From a virus, in IMG/VR virus record IMGVR_UViG_3300043331_001014, positions 1 through 63,852 of that record: a stretch of DNA of 63,852 nt; one strand, written 5' to 3'. Below, piece after piece: positions 7,191 through 13,858 of this stretch (position 1 is the first letter of the stretch; the number at the start of each line of letters is the position of its first letter). Under the pieces are notes generated by a model. It made no database searches. It saw only the letters and a program-made list of their open reading frames with translations, and was not told the origin of the DNA. Position numbers and translations under genes: made by a program.

Positions 7191-7406
7191 TTAGATAATC
7201 CGCATGTATTCCCAATCGAGCGCCCAGATTTTCAGGCGCCGCTTGGCTTGCGGGTGATCCAGCTTGACAAGCACATAGGCACTGGTGCCGTTCTTGCCAT
7301 GCCGGAACGATGTCACCTCACCGAAGCGAGCGCCTCGCATCCACATGTCGTAGTGGACAGGAATTTCGACGCGCGCGCCAATCGGCGGATGGTTGATCAC
7401 AGTCAT
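7191..7406 (-). CDS. Conserved small phage protein, 71 residues
   Basis: MTVINHPPIGARVEIPVHYD then MWMRGARFGEVTSFRHGK and LDHPQAKRRLKIWALDW. This small beta-barrel-like protein is common in tailed phages and has no assigned function. GGAGG precedes the ATG, and a CAAGG-GCAA-CCTTG hairpin abuts the ribosome site. A C(UUCG)G-closed hairpin follows the stop codon. Confidence 0.7.
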   Translation of the reverse strand: MTVINHPPIGARVEIPVHYDMWMRGARFGEVTSFRHGKNGTSAYVLVKLDHPQAKRRLKIWALDWEYMRII

Positions 7407-7502
7407 GAGTTTTCCTCCAAGGTTGCCCTTGAAGGCCATCTGCACGGGTGCCGGTCATCCTCTCGGATGAGGCCCAAGTCAATCCTCGGGCCTCTGCCAA
7501 TC

Positions 7503-7952
7503 TCACGCCAGTGCGAGTTGCTTGAGCGTCTCGACAGTGGCAGTCGTCTTCGTCGCCTTGGCAGCAGCCTTGGCCTTGCGCGCATCAGCCGACGCTTTCG
7601 CACGAGCCTTGCGCTCTTCATTGATCTTGGCGAGAATAGCCCGTTCGTCGTCATCCAACTCACGGGTCGTCTCGTCATCGCCAAACATGGCTTCGAAGTT
7701 GATGAGCTGCGTATCGGCGACGCGGAGAGCGTGAAGCGCCTTAGTCTGTGTCTCGGAAAGCTCCTTGCCCGCGTCCACAGCCTTCTCAAGCTTCGAGAGC
7801 TTTTCCATCACTGCGAGGCGTGTAGCACGCCACACCAGCGACGGCTTGGCTTCCGGCTTGGCTTCCTGCACGCGTTTGATCACGGTGAGGATAGCACGAG
7901 CGCCGGCAACCTTCTCGATCACTGAGAACGGACGATTGGACAGATTGGTCAT
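7503..7952 (-). CDS. First gene of the early operon, helical basic protein
   Basis: A 149-residue protein. A GGAGGTG site and a perfect GATGGG/CCCATC hairpin precede the ATG. The N-terminal half is a mixed helical region (VIEKVAGARAILTVIKRV). From about residue 105 it becomes a charged coiled coil ending in an Ala/Lys-rich tail (KARAKASADARKAKAAAKAT), suggesting nucleic-acid or histone-like binding. As the promoter-proximal gene behind a perfect sigma70 promoter it should be the earliest and most expressed product. Function is unknown. Confidence 0.65.
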   Translation of the reverse strand: MTNLSNRPFSVIEKVAGARAILTVIKRVQEAKPEAKPSLVWRATRLAVMEKLSKLEKAVDAGKELSETQTKALHALRVADTQLINFEAMFGDDETTRELDDDERAILAKINEERKARAKASADARKAKAAAKATKTTATVETLKQLALA

Positions 7953-8038
7953 AGTACACCTCCATAGATGGGATGAGCCCCATCCGGGAAGATGACCGGC
8001 TTCACGATGTCAAAGAACGATATTCAATTGTAGCCACC

Positions 8039-8067
8039 ATTATAGCATAACGAAATAGCGTTGTCAA
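8039..8067 (-). promoter_or_regulatory. Perfect sigma70 consensus promoter of the early operon
   Basis: On the - strand TTGACA (8062-8067), a 17-base spacer and TATAAT (8039-8044) match the consensus at all 12 positions. Transcription would start near 8032 and run left into the early operon, leaving an 80-base leader. A palindrome, CAACC-TAA-GGTTG, at 8069-8081 adjoins the -35 box and may be an operator. Confidence 0.9.
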
Positions 8068-8087
8068 CCAACCTAAGGTTGTATCCC

Positions 8088-8582
8088 ATGTTTTCCGAAG
8101 ATCAGCCTCATCTTGCACGGGCTTCATACGCAGACCCAGAAGAGAAGGCGCAGATCATTGCTGCATGTTTCGAGAGCATGAGAGCAGGGGCAACACTGAA
8201 TATTGCCGCATTGGAGCATGGATACTCGCCAGCGACGATTTGGCGGTGGATTCATCAAGATGAGATGCTGATTGTTGAATATGAAAAACTCAAAGTGCAG
8301 CGTTCGAGAGCTTTAATAGAGCACGCATTGTATGAAATGCAGCAAGCGTCAACACTAGAGCAAGCAAAACTGGCCGATCGCAAAGCAATGCTCTATCTAC
8401 GTATGGCAGCTAAGCTTAATCCGAAGGAATTTAGTGACCGGATGCACTCACCAATACTTGGAAAGAACTCTGGATCAGGTCGCGTAAGCTTTACATTGAA
8501 CATTGGTGGCCCAACGAATACTTCAGCGCAATCTATGGGTGAGTTGCAGGTGATTGAGCAATCAGAGGATGGTGAAGAGTAG
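8088..8582 (+). CDS. Probable terminase small subunit (Sf6 gp1-like)
   Basis: A 164-residue protein from ATG 8088 (AAGG 9 bases upstream; a TTG at 8061 is a weaker alternative). Residues about 27-52 form a helix-turn-helix (TLNIAALEHGYSPATIWRWI). Residues about 100-125 (LADRKAMLYLRMAAKLNPKE followed by FSDR) match the typical oligomerisation end of Sf6-like small terminases. Its role would be recognition of the packaging site and loading of the large subunit. The large subunit gene is 6.5 kb downstream, which is unusual, so a DNA-binding regulator is an alternative. Confidence 0.55.
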   Translation: MFSEDQPHLARASYADPEEKAQIIAACFESMRAGATLNIAALEHGYSPATIWRWIHQDEMLIVEYEKLKVQRSRALIEHALYEMQQASTLEQAKLADRKAMLYLRMAAKLNPKEFSDRMHSPILGKNSGSGRVSFTLNIGGPTNTSAQSMGELQVIEQSEDGEE

Positions 8583-9015
8583 GTAATAGTGTACCAATTG
8601 CTCATAATAGAGCTTATGCGTATAGGCGTGTGGTACGTGCATACCTCAAACGCCTGCTAGGTAGACCCCCACCCCCTCATGCAAGATCGGGCCATAGCCA
8701 AGGATCGAGCGCGCGTGAGGCATAGGCGAGGCACCGGGGGCTTGTACTTAGCCTATGAACCACACTCGCGGATGAGGGCGCCTCGGTCCAGCTCGGGCTC
8801 CCATCCCTCTGAAGAGCTGGTTAGCCTCCCCGCGCAGGAGTCATTGCCACACACCAACCCCCTGCGCACGCGCGATCGCGCTACCCCGGCCGGGCTATGC
8901 GGGTTATCCAACCCTTGCCAAAGGTAGGATAGCCGGGCGATCGGCTGGCGGATGTGCCGGGGCGTGAACGTTAATTCTTGACATTCCTGTTCACGCTCGC
9001 CATTTTCTGTTCACT
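8583..9015. other. 433-base noncoding region after the terminase-like gene
   Basis: The only open frame here (8679-8927) has shadow-like composition and no ribosome site. The region has inverted repeats: CCAGCTC/GAGCTGG (8790-8822) and GGTTATCC/GGATAGCC around 8902-8934. It ends in the promoter and operator of the AT-hook gene. A packaging (pac/cos) site or origin is possible because it adjoins the putative small terminase gene, but nothing proves this. Confidence 0.4.
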
Positions 9016-9027
9016 ATGAACAGAAAA
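8964..9027 (+). promoter_or_regulatory. Promoter with TGTTCAC operators and start-codon palindrome
   Basis: TTGACA (8978-8983), 17 bases, then CATTTT (9001-9006). GTGAAC and GTTCAC half-sites flank the -35 box (8964-8969, 8989-8994). A perfect 12-bp-arm palindrome with a CTA spacer spans about 9002-9028 and includes the ATG at 9016. There is no Shine-Dalgarno site and the predicted start point is at or next to the ATG, so the message may be leaderless. Confidence 0.6.
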
Positions 9028-9525
9028 TTGACCTCACACGAGATATGGTCGCTCAAGATGCGTGAGCGTAATGAGAATGAACGCCAGGCAAAGCTGAGGG
9101 CGGCGGCTAAGGCGGCGGCGAAAAAGAAGCTGCCGCCGATGGAGCATCCTGAGGGTGAGCCCATCGTGGGCGCTATGATCGGAGTGGAGTGCGAACGCTG
9201 TCACGATAGCGGGTGGCTGCCGGCAATCGAGGGGCGCGACGGATCGTATATCACGAGCCGCCCGTGCTCGTGCTCTGCGGGGCGGAATGCTGGAGCGGCG
9301 GCGCTTCGAGTGCCGGATCACGTCCCATCGACCTACGGTCCCGGTGGTGAGGTGCCCATTGACTATGTGGCTTATCAGTCGAAGAAGACTGCCGAGGTGC
9401 AGGCTCAGGCCGATGTGGTGAAGAAGCGTGGCCGTCCCAAGTCGAAAACGGCTGAGGAGCGCAAGGCATACCGAGCGGAGTGGGCCCGCAAGCAGCGAGC
9501 GAAGGAGAGGAAGACCGGTGAGTAA
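9016..9525 (+). CDS. AT-hook protein with Cys cluster
   Basis: A 169-residue protein. A helical basic N-terminus (KLRAAAKAAAKKKLPPMEHP) leads to CERCHDSGW and RPCSCSAG, which fit a zinc-binding knuckle of DnaJ type. The C-terminus holds an AT-hook-like core (KKRGRPKSKT) and a basic helix. The last 45 residues and the KKKLPPME segment match the product of 10262-10597. It is probably a DNA-binding regulator. The start-codon palindrome and lack of a ribosome site suggest autoregulation on a leaderless message. Confidence 0.65.
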   Translation: MNRKLTSHEIWSLKMRERNENERQAKLRAAAKAAAKKKLPPMEHPEGEPIVGAMIGVECERCHDSGWLPAIEGRDGSYITSRPCSCSAGRNAGAAALRVPDHVPSTYGPGGEVPIDYVAYQSKKTAEVQAQADVVKKRGRPKSKTAEERKAYRAEWARKQRAKERKTGE

Positions 9526-9694
9526 GGAACAGTGGTTCACGAGTGATGAGTTGAAGCTGATGGGCGAGCGGCAGCGCCTGATCGACGATGTGCGGCGAAA
9601 GACTCAGGATGTTGCCGTGATCAAGCTGTGCGATCTGGCTTCGGAATTATGCGCCGAGCTGAATACCAGGAAGCGCGCGGAGGGGGCGAAGTGA
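9518..9694 (+). CDS. Small helical protein, 58 residues
   Basis: GTG start at 9518 overlapping the previous stop codon, with GAGGAAG upstream. The sequence SKEQWFTSDELKLMGERQRL continues as two predicted helices. No known motif. Overlapping start and stop codons on both sides suggest translational coupling. Confidence 0.55.
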   Translation: MSKEQWFTSDELKLMGERQRLIDDVRRKTQDVAVIKLCDLASELCAELNTRKRAEGAK

Positions 9695-9792
9695 AATTCA
9701 CCAACATCACGCTCGATGAACCACTCTCGCGGCCACGCCACTCCTATGTGTCTGGCCCTCCTCACTCGCGCTCCAGCCCCCTCCCATGCTAG
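9691..9792 (+). CDS. Possible 33-residue protein
   Basis: GTG 9691 overlaps the preceding TGA and has GGAGGGGG upstream. The peptide (MKFTNITLDEPLSRPRHSYV, then SGPPHSRSSPLPC) is proline-rich without recognised features. The good ribosome site supports translation; the composition does not. Confidence 0.4.
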   Translation: MKFTNITLDEPLSRPRHSYVSGPPHSRSSPLPC

Positions 9793-10079
9793 AGTGCCCC
9801 ATGCTCTTCCCCCTCTCCACGTTCTCCTCGGCCTGCAGCGCCTTCGAGCAGGCTCGCGCTCAGGCCCGGCAATCGCGGCAGATGGTCGAGTGGGCCAAGC
9901 AGGGCCTTGCCAAGGCGGTGACGCTTGCCGAGATGGCCGAGGCCAGGGCGAGGGCTGAGACGACCGGGCTGCGCGTTGTAGGGCCGCTGCTATTGACGGA
10001 TCAAAGCCATGCCAGACTATCGGGAGAAGGTGATCAGCCTGTGGGTGAAGCGCCAGGAGCGCCTGCGGGAGGCCGATGA
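9786..10079 (+). CDS. Possible helical protein, uncertain
   Basis: A 97-codon frame whose residues 15-60 form an alanine-rich helix (AFEQARAQARQSRQMVEWAK). No ribosome site is evident, and the last 24 codons overlap the next gene in another frame. It may be real only from its first two-thirds or may be a chance frame in GC-rich DNA. Confidence 0.35.
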   Translation: MLECPMLFPLSTFSSACSAFEQARAQARQSRQMVEWAKQGLAKAVTLAEMAEARARAETTGLRVVGPLLLTDQSHARLSGEGDQPVGEAPGAPAGGR

Positions 10080-10194
10080 GGAGCGGCTGATCTGGATCTG
10101 CGCTTGCGGGTGCCGGTCCTACTATCTTTACCGGGATCATGGGTTGCGCTGCTGCCGGTGTGACCGGCAGGCGGATGTGCCAGACCGGCAGTGA
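10009..10194 (+). CDS. Small zinc-ribbon protein, 61 residues
   Basis: MPDYREKVISLWVKRQERLR followed by a Cys-rich half, CACGC and CCRC, giving two Cys pairs able to bind one zinc. Typical of small phage regulators. It ends just before the GCGAACA repeat region. Confidence 0.6.
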   Translation: MPDYREKVISLWVKRQERLREADEERLIWICACGCRSYYLYRDHGLRCCRCDRQADVPDRQ

Positions 10195-10263
10195 ATTTCG
10201 CGAACAATTTTGCGAACACAGCCCTCTTGCAATTTCGCGAACACGAACTAATTTTGCGAACAT
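10195..10263 (+). promoter_or_regulatory. Four GCGAACA repeats forming a promoter/operator region
   Basis: GCGAACA occurs four times in 69 bases, each preceded by TTTC or TTTT, and the last runs into the ATG at 10262. A promoter-like TTGCAA (10227-10232), 17 bases and AATTTT (10250-10255) overlaps them. The layout copies that at 8964-9027: same spacing class, no ribosome site, and a GAACA motif at the start codon. Both genes may be controlled by the same protein. Confidence 0.55.
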
Positions 10264-10597
10264 GAGCAAGGACAACACACCTCTCGGAATGTGCCCGACC
10301 TGCGGCATCAACCGAGACATTCCTGGCATCGGGTTGGCGCATAATTGTCGTCCGAGGCCCGTGAAGAAGAAGCTGCCGCCGATGGAGCCTCTCGATGAGG
10401 AGGCTGTCGCACGAATTGAGTATGATGTGTCTCTCATGGCGACGAGTATGATGCAAAAGGCATCGAACAAAACTCGCGCGGCCGAGGTGCAAGCGCAGGC
10501 CGATGCGGTGAAGAAGCGTGGGCGGCCGGCGACCAAGACTCCGGAGGAGCGTAAGGCAGCAGCGCGCGAGCGGATGCGCAAGCGGAGAGCGAAGTGA
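10262..10597 (+). CDS. AT-hook protein, paralogue of the 9016 product
   Basis: A 111-residue protein. CPTCGINRD near the start and an H/C later may bind zinc. The C-terminal half repeats the pattern KKKLPPMEP, AEVQAQADAVKKRGRP and a basic helical tail seen in 9016-9525. RGRP is the AT-hook core, implying minor-groove DNA binding. No Shine-Dalgarno site precedes the ATG. Confidence 0.65.
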   Translation: MSKDNTPLGMCPTCGINRDIPGIGLAHNCRPRPVKKKLPPMEPLDEEAVARIEYDVSLMATSMMQKASNKTRAAEVQAQADAVKKRGRPATKTPEERKAAARERMRKRRAK

Positions 10598-10625
10598 GCA
10601 GCTCCCTGGGAGAAAGAGGGCGGTG

Positions 10626-10841
10626 ATGGCGCATCCTCTGGACAAAAAGGACGAGGTCTTCGTGGTCGATCTGGTGAGCACGGACGGCGAGCGAATGATC
10701 TCTGGCCGACGCAGCGACGACGGTACGCGGGTCGAGCTGGTGCTGGAGCATTGCAAGCTTGGGAAGTCCGGCATTGTCGTGCCATACGATAAATGGCTGG
10801 AGTGGGTTGCGTGGATTAATGAAGGGCACGTCACATCATGA
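10626..10841 (+). CDS. Unknown small protein, 71 residues
   Basis: MAHPLDKKDEVFVVDLVSTD leading to a beta-rich domain (TRVELVLEHCKLGKSGIVVP) and a final WLEWVAWINEGH helix. GAGGG lies before the ATG. No catalytic residues are identifiable. Its stop codon overlaps the next ATG. Confidence 0.55.
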   Translation: MAHPLDKKDEVFVVDLVSTDGERMISGRRSDDGTRVELVLEHCKLGKSGIVVPYDKWLEWVAWINEGHVTS

Positions 10842-11176
10842 TGATGCAGCCGGCTGGGGTCAAGCATAGCCCTAACCATCATCATGTCGTTCTGATGAAC
10901 TGGGCAAGATGCAAGGGTCTGGACCTCGGGCGCGAAGGCTATGAGGGGATTGCCTTGTTTGTCGGTGTGCGCGACGGGCTTCATGCCTTCGTCGTCGAGG
11001 GCAGAGGGCCGGGTACGCATCCAGTCCATTGCACCTACCCATATCTGAACGGAGGCCGCTGGCGGAGATCGCAACACAGTCGAACGCGGGCTTTTGCCAT
11101 GGCGCTCGACCTGTTCCTTCGGTTGACGGATCAGGCATCGCCCAGGGCGAGCCAGCATTTGCGATCCACGCGTTGA
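10838..11176 (+). CDS. Unknown protein, 112 residues
   Basis: Starts MMMQPAGVKHSPNHHHVVLM by ATGA overlap with the previous gene. The first 75 residues look like a folded domain (ARCKGLDLGREGYEGIALFV). The last 30 are basic and low in structure, so the true end may differ in function. No family is recognised. Confidence 0.45.
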   Translation: MMMQPAGVKHSPNHHHVVLMNWARCKGLDLGREGYEGIALFVGVRDGLHAFVVEGRGPGTHPVHCTYPYLNGGRWRRSQHSRTRAFAMALDLFLRLTDQASPRASQHLRSTR

Positions 11177-11202
11177 AGTGGCTTGAAAGGCTGATGCCCG
11201 CT

Positions 11203-11249
11203 CATGTTAAACAAAGCGCGATTCTCTAACATGAGAAGCTGACATGTTA
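11203..11249. promoter_or_regulatory. Three CATGTTA repeats (two inverted)
   Basis: CATGTTA at 11203-11209, TAACATG at 11227-11233 and CATGTTA at 11243-11249 give a 7-bp inverted pair plus one direct copy. They sit between the ends of convergent genes, so they may be a weak hairpin or an operator. Confidence 0.35.
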
Positions 11250-11513
11250 AAGTGACTGCGGTGCAGTCGGCGCTGCAAGAGCGCGCTTCTTGCGTCCAGC
11301 CCAGCGGTGATGAGCTGCGTATGTGGCGCAGCTCATGGACTTTCCGGCACGCAGAGTTCGTCCATAGATCTTGCGTACGGCTCCGCAGGAGCACCGACAG
11401 CGCCAGAGGGCCTGTGTCTCGTCTGGGTTTCCGTTTGGTGGCGCCCGCTCGATCACGGTCCACTCGCCGAAGGTCTGGCCGGTCAGGTCGATCAGCTTGT
11501 TGTTCCACGTCAT
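11247..11513 (-). CDS. Zinc beta-ribbon protein (homing-endonuclease-associated type)
   Basis: An 88-residue protein. LIDLTGQTFGEWTVIERAPP followed by LWRCRCSCGAVRKI and a late Cys (MSCATY) matches the small zinc ribbon found at the start of phage AP2/HNH proteins and also as a stand-alone protein. It overlaps the upstream gene by ATGA and forms a two-gene leftward unit divergent from the HTH regulator. Confidence 0.65.
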   Translation of the reverse strand: MTWNNKLIDLTGQTFGEWTVIERAPPNGNPDETQALWRCRCSCGAVRKIYGRTLRAGKSMSCATYAAHHRWAGRKKRALAAPTAPQSL

Positions 11514-11755
11514 TCAGCAGGCGCCTTTCTGTCTTCGTCGTAATGAATTGCTCGCGATGGTGCCGGCACTCCCTCCCGCTCTGGCGGGGCACGGTGGCAC
11601 CAGCATAGCGGTCTATTATTGCCGGCTGTTGGATAGAGCTGGGTTTCGAAATATTCGACATACTTATTGCACGGTGCCCAGGCGGTGTAAGAGCCGCGTG
11701 GATGCACCTGTTGCCCATTTGCCAGAATGCAGGTGATGACGATTAGCAGTTTCAT
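11510..11755 (-). CDS. Small protein with signal-like N-terminus, 81 residues
   Basis: MKLLIVITCILANGQQVHPR begins with a short hydrophobic segment, perhaps a signal or membrane anchor, followed by a Tyr/Cys-containing region and a charged tail. AAGGA lies 7 bases upstream. Divergent from the HTH gene, so the shared spacer at 11756-11801 may control both. Function unknown. Confidence 0.5.
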   Translation of the reverse strand: MKLLIVITCILANGQQVHPRGSYTAWAPCNKYVEYFETQLYPTAGNNRPLCWCHRAPPEREGVPAPSRAIHYDEDRKAPAE

Positions 11756-11763
11756 CGCAGCGT

Positions 11764-11792
11764 CCTTGACGGTTAACCAAAAAGTGATATAT
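11764..11792 (+). promoter_or_regulatory. Promoter/operator, first copy of a 29-bp repeat
   Basis: TTGACG (11766-11771), 16-17 bases, then TATATG, with GTTAAC inside the spacer as a palindromic operator core. The 29 bases 11764-11792 recur exactly, inverted, at 51920-51948. It drives the HTH gene, whose ATG is only about 9 bases beyond the repeat. Confidence 0.75.
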
Positions 11793-11801
11793 GCCTAAAT
11801 C

Positions 11802-12026
11802 ATGGCAGATGCAACATCCAAACTTTATACCGTCGAGGAAGTCCGCGAGCGACTGAAAAGGGCGGTCGAGAAAGCCGGCAAGCAAAGCGCCTTTGCTGAC
11901 GGGGCCTGTGTTTCCCAAAATCTCGTCTCTATGGTTCTTTCCGGCAAAAAGCCGCCGAGGCACAGGATCTTGAAAGCACTCGGCCTGCGCAAGGTGACGA
12001 TGTACGAGGACATTCCCAATCCTTGA
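11802..12026 (+). CDS. Small helix-turn-helix regulator
   Basis: A 74-residue protein. Residues 12-60 hold an HTH of the Cro/C1 class (ERLKRAVEKAGKQSAFADGA, then VSQNLVSMVLSGKKPPRHRI). It is very close to the operator-bearing promoter at 11764-11792, so autoregulation is likely. The identical promoter before the recombination operon at 51.9 kb suggests the same protein controls that operon. No repressor dimerisation or cleavage domain is present, so it is more like Cro than CI. Confidence 0.75.
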   Translation: MADATSKLYTVEEVRERLKRAVEKAGKQSAFADGACVSQNLVSMVLSGKKPPRHRILKALGLRKVTMYEDIPNP

Positions 12027-12072
12027 TTTCCCATGAACAAGAGACAAAGGCTGATAGCAATGGCGCACCGCA

Positions 12073-12381
12073 ATGGATCAGAACATCTGGCCGCTTCTCG
12101 ACCGAATGGAGCGCATCCGGGAAACGCAAATGGAGCATGGGGACATCCTCCGCAGACTCCTGAGTGGCCAGGACGCCATCAAGGCGGAAGCAACGGCAGC
12201 GATTTCCACGATAGCTTCGGGCTCTGGGATGGCAAAGAAGGCCGGCCTCTTCGCGCTAAGATTGGCTCTCAGCAAGTCTATGCAGTGGATGGTCATAGCG
12301 CTGACGGTTCCGGCCCTGATGAAAGGGCACGATATTTACGAGATCCTCAAGCTGTTGGCAGATATATTGCCGAAACTGTAG
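12073..12381 (+). CDS. Coiled-coil/membrane protein, 102 residues
   Basis: MDQNIWPLLDRMERIRETQM, a short helical segment, then a hydrophobic stretch (WMVIALTVPALM, about residues 72-83) and a helical end. One membrane helix is likely. The other frame over the same DNA (12033-12455) is glycine/proline-rich and looks like a shadow. The ribosome site is weak. A 19-codon hydrophobic frame (12403-12462) follows and could be a tiny partner. Confidence 0.5.
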   Translation: MDQNIWPLLDRMERIRETQMEHGDILRRLLSGQDAIKAEATAAISTIASGSGMAKKAGLFALRLALSKSMQWMVIALTVPALMKGHDIYEILKLLADILPKL

Positions 12382-12455
12382 ACCAGCTCCGGCCAATGCT
12401 GTTCTGGTTCTGCATATTGGCATGGCTATCCTTTACAATCTTCAATAATCTGTAG

Positions 12456-12495
12456 GTTGCAGTCATTGCAACTTAAGGTTGAGTAAGTACAACCA
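12456..12495 (+). promoter_or_regulatory. Inverted repeats before the GcrA-like gene
   Basis: GTTGCA-GTCAT-TGCAAC (12456-12472) is a perfect palindrome, followed by TTAAGGTTG and GGTTG/CAACC (12478-12495). The TAAGGTTG element also lies at 8074-8081 next to the early promoter, so a shared regulator is possible. The ATG at 12496 follows closely. Confidence 0.45.
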
Positions 12496-13152
12496 ATGAA
12501 TTATGCCGAGCGTTTCCGGACCTGCCGCAAATGCAATACGGATTTTCACATTTCGATGTTTCGCTTTCATGCAAATATCAAACGCCATTCCAGGGTTTGT
12601 AATTTATGTATTTCTTCTGCCAGTCGGGAGCGTTCGGCCAAATATGCCGGCATGGCCTCGAATAGAGATCCTTCGGCTTACTGGTGGCATTACGAGAGGA
12701 TCATGGAGCTTGGAAGCGCTGGCGCCTCTCCAATGGAGATCTGGACCGCCATTGGCAAGGTCGGCTCTATAAGCGGTTTCAGGAACTGGATTGCCTTCCA
12801 CAAAATTCCGCGCGGAAGGTGGAAGCCAGAAATCTCGAATGTGCGCAAGGTTTCGGATGAGCTGCTAGAAGCTATCCGCGAACGCCTGCACCGCAAGTTG
12901 ACTTATGGCCAGATTGCCCGGCAGCTCGACATTAGCCGCAACCGGGTCGCCGGCTATGTGCATAATTACGGCCTGCGCCAATTGAAGCAGCGACCGGAGA
13001 CATTTACTGCGATGAAGGACAAGAGATGGGCTGCGCCGTCCCCCGTCGCGCAGCCTGGGGATCGGGCGCCAGCAATGCCCTCTACTGTCCGGTCCGACTT
13101 GCCATCGGATGCGGGCGCTCGATCCCCCCCCACCTTATCGAGATGTTCATGA
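12496..13152 (+). CDS. GcrA-like zinc-finger/HTH regulator
   Basis: A 218-residue protein. CRKC and CNLC (residues 10-38) form a zinc finger. Residues about 135-160 (LTYGQIARQLDISRNRVAGY then VHNYGL) match the GcrA DNA-binding helices, an alphaproteobacterial cell-cycle regulator type often carried by phages. From about residue 175 the sequence becomes low-complexity. In another frame the same DNA gives a Cys-containing tail (ALYCPVRLAIGCGRS) like the GcrA C-terminal zinc motif, so the end may be frameshifted near the run of eight C at 13124-13131. Confidence 0.6.
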   Translation: MNYAERFRTCRKCNTDFHISMFRFHANIKRHSRVCNLCISSASRERSAKYAGMASNRDPSAYWWHYERIMELGSAGASPMEIWTAIGKVGSISGFRNWIAFHKIPRGRWKPEISNVRKVSDELLEAIRERLHRKLTYGQIARQLDISRNRVAGYVHNYGLRQLKQRPETFTAMKDKRWAAPSPVAQPGDRAPAMPSTVRSDLPSDAGARSPPTLSRCS

Positions 13153-13472
13153 AAAGAGATCTGGCCAAAGATCTGAATGAGCTTCGTTGCACATTCAGAG
13201 CTGATCCTGGCGAAAAATGTGAAGATTGCAAGAGCGAGATTCTGGAGGGCGGCGAAGTGTTTTTTTCGCCAGATGGCACTTATCGATGCTATTCATGTAT
13301 GATTTTCATCCTAACGGGTGGCCATGCAGAGACGCAATCGACGCAAGTCCTATTTCGACAAGCACGAAGAGATGATGCGCCAGATGGTGTGGGCGGAAGT
13401 CGAGATGGATGCGAAGGAGCAGATGACATGGGCCGACAAGCTGCCCCCGAAGCTCGGCGCTGCGATCGGTGA
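13149..13472 (+). CDS. Zinc-ribbon protein
   Basis: A 107-residue frame. MKRDLAKDLNELRCTFRADP, then CEDC and CYSC give four Cys for one zinc. From about residue 58 the sequence is of shadow type and overlaps the next gene in another frame by about 150 bases, so only the first half is well supported. ATGA overlap with the previous gene. Confidence 0.5.
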   Translation: MKRDLAKDLNELRCTFRADPGEKCEDCKSEILEGGEVFFSPDGTYRCYSCMIFILTGGHAETQSTQVLFRQARRDDAPDGVGGSRDGCEGADDMGRQAAPEARRCDR

Positions 13473-13668
13473 TTGCGGCGCCGATTGTCAGGTCGCCATG
13501 AACTGGTATCGGCATTTCCTGCGGACCAATCCGCCTGAAACCGCTGACCGACTCGCCGCCGAGACTGTTAGGAAGCTGGCTCGAGAATATGAGCAGGCAG
13601 AAATGGAGCAAGCTGGCCGCGAACTTCAGGCCGCAGGGCGAGCGCTTGCACGGCGCCTTCGAAGGTGA
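13324..13668 (+). CDS. Helical protein, 114 residues, unknown
   Basis: MQRRNRRKSYFDKHEEMMRQ followed by amphipathic helices (WAEVEMDAKEQMTW) and a C-terminal coiled coil (LAREYEQAEMEQAGRELQAA). Basic start and long helices suggest an oligomeric nucleic-acid-associated protein. Its end converges on and overlaps the leftward gene 13568-13858 by about 100 bases. Confidence 0.5.
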   Translation: MQRRNRRKSYFDKHEEMMRQMVWAEVEMDAKEQMTWADKLPPKLGAAIGDCGADCQVAMNWYRHFLRTNPPETADRLAAETVRKLAREYEQAEMEQAGRELQAAGRALARRLRR

Positions 13669-13858
13669 ACGAGGTGTCCTCGATCCAGTCGCGCAGACGT
13701 GAGATGGCCGGAGTGCCGATGAAGATCCCGTTGGCGAGAAGCCGGAAGCCGTTGCGATCGGACACGAACCAGCTCCCATCATTCTGCCGTATCAGCCGGA
13801 TCTGGCAGTTAAATTCATAGACGGTGCCGAACTTGGCGAGCACGCTTGGGTCAATCAT
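13568..13858 (-). CDS. Unknown protein, leftward pair, 96 residues
   Basis: Starts MIDPSVLAKFGTVYEFNCQI at 13858, overlapping the HicB-like stop codon by 8 bases, which suggests coupling. Beta-rich start (IRLIRQNDGSWFVSDRNG) and helical end. The two leftward genes form a unit inside rightward DNA, like a moron. No family is recognised. Confidence 0.45.
   Translation of the reverse strand: MIDPSVLAKFGTVYEFNCQIRLIRQNDGSWFVSDRNGFRLLANGIFIGTPAISRLRDWIEDTSFTFEGAVQALALRPEVRGQLAPFLPAHILEPAS

Noticed and set aside
7146-7925. Rightward 259-codon frame across the early operon
   Set aside because: Runs opposite three well-initiated leftward genes and lacks any ribosome site or family features.
8679-8927. 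82-codon frame after the small terminase-like gene
   Set aside because: No ribosome site; Arg/Ser/Pro-rich composition typical of random frames in GC-rich DNA.
12033-12455. 140-codon frame starting MNKRQRL
   Set aside because: Gly/Pro/His-rich and shadow-like; the 102-codon frame at 12073 has better protein character.
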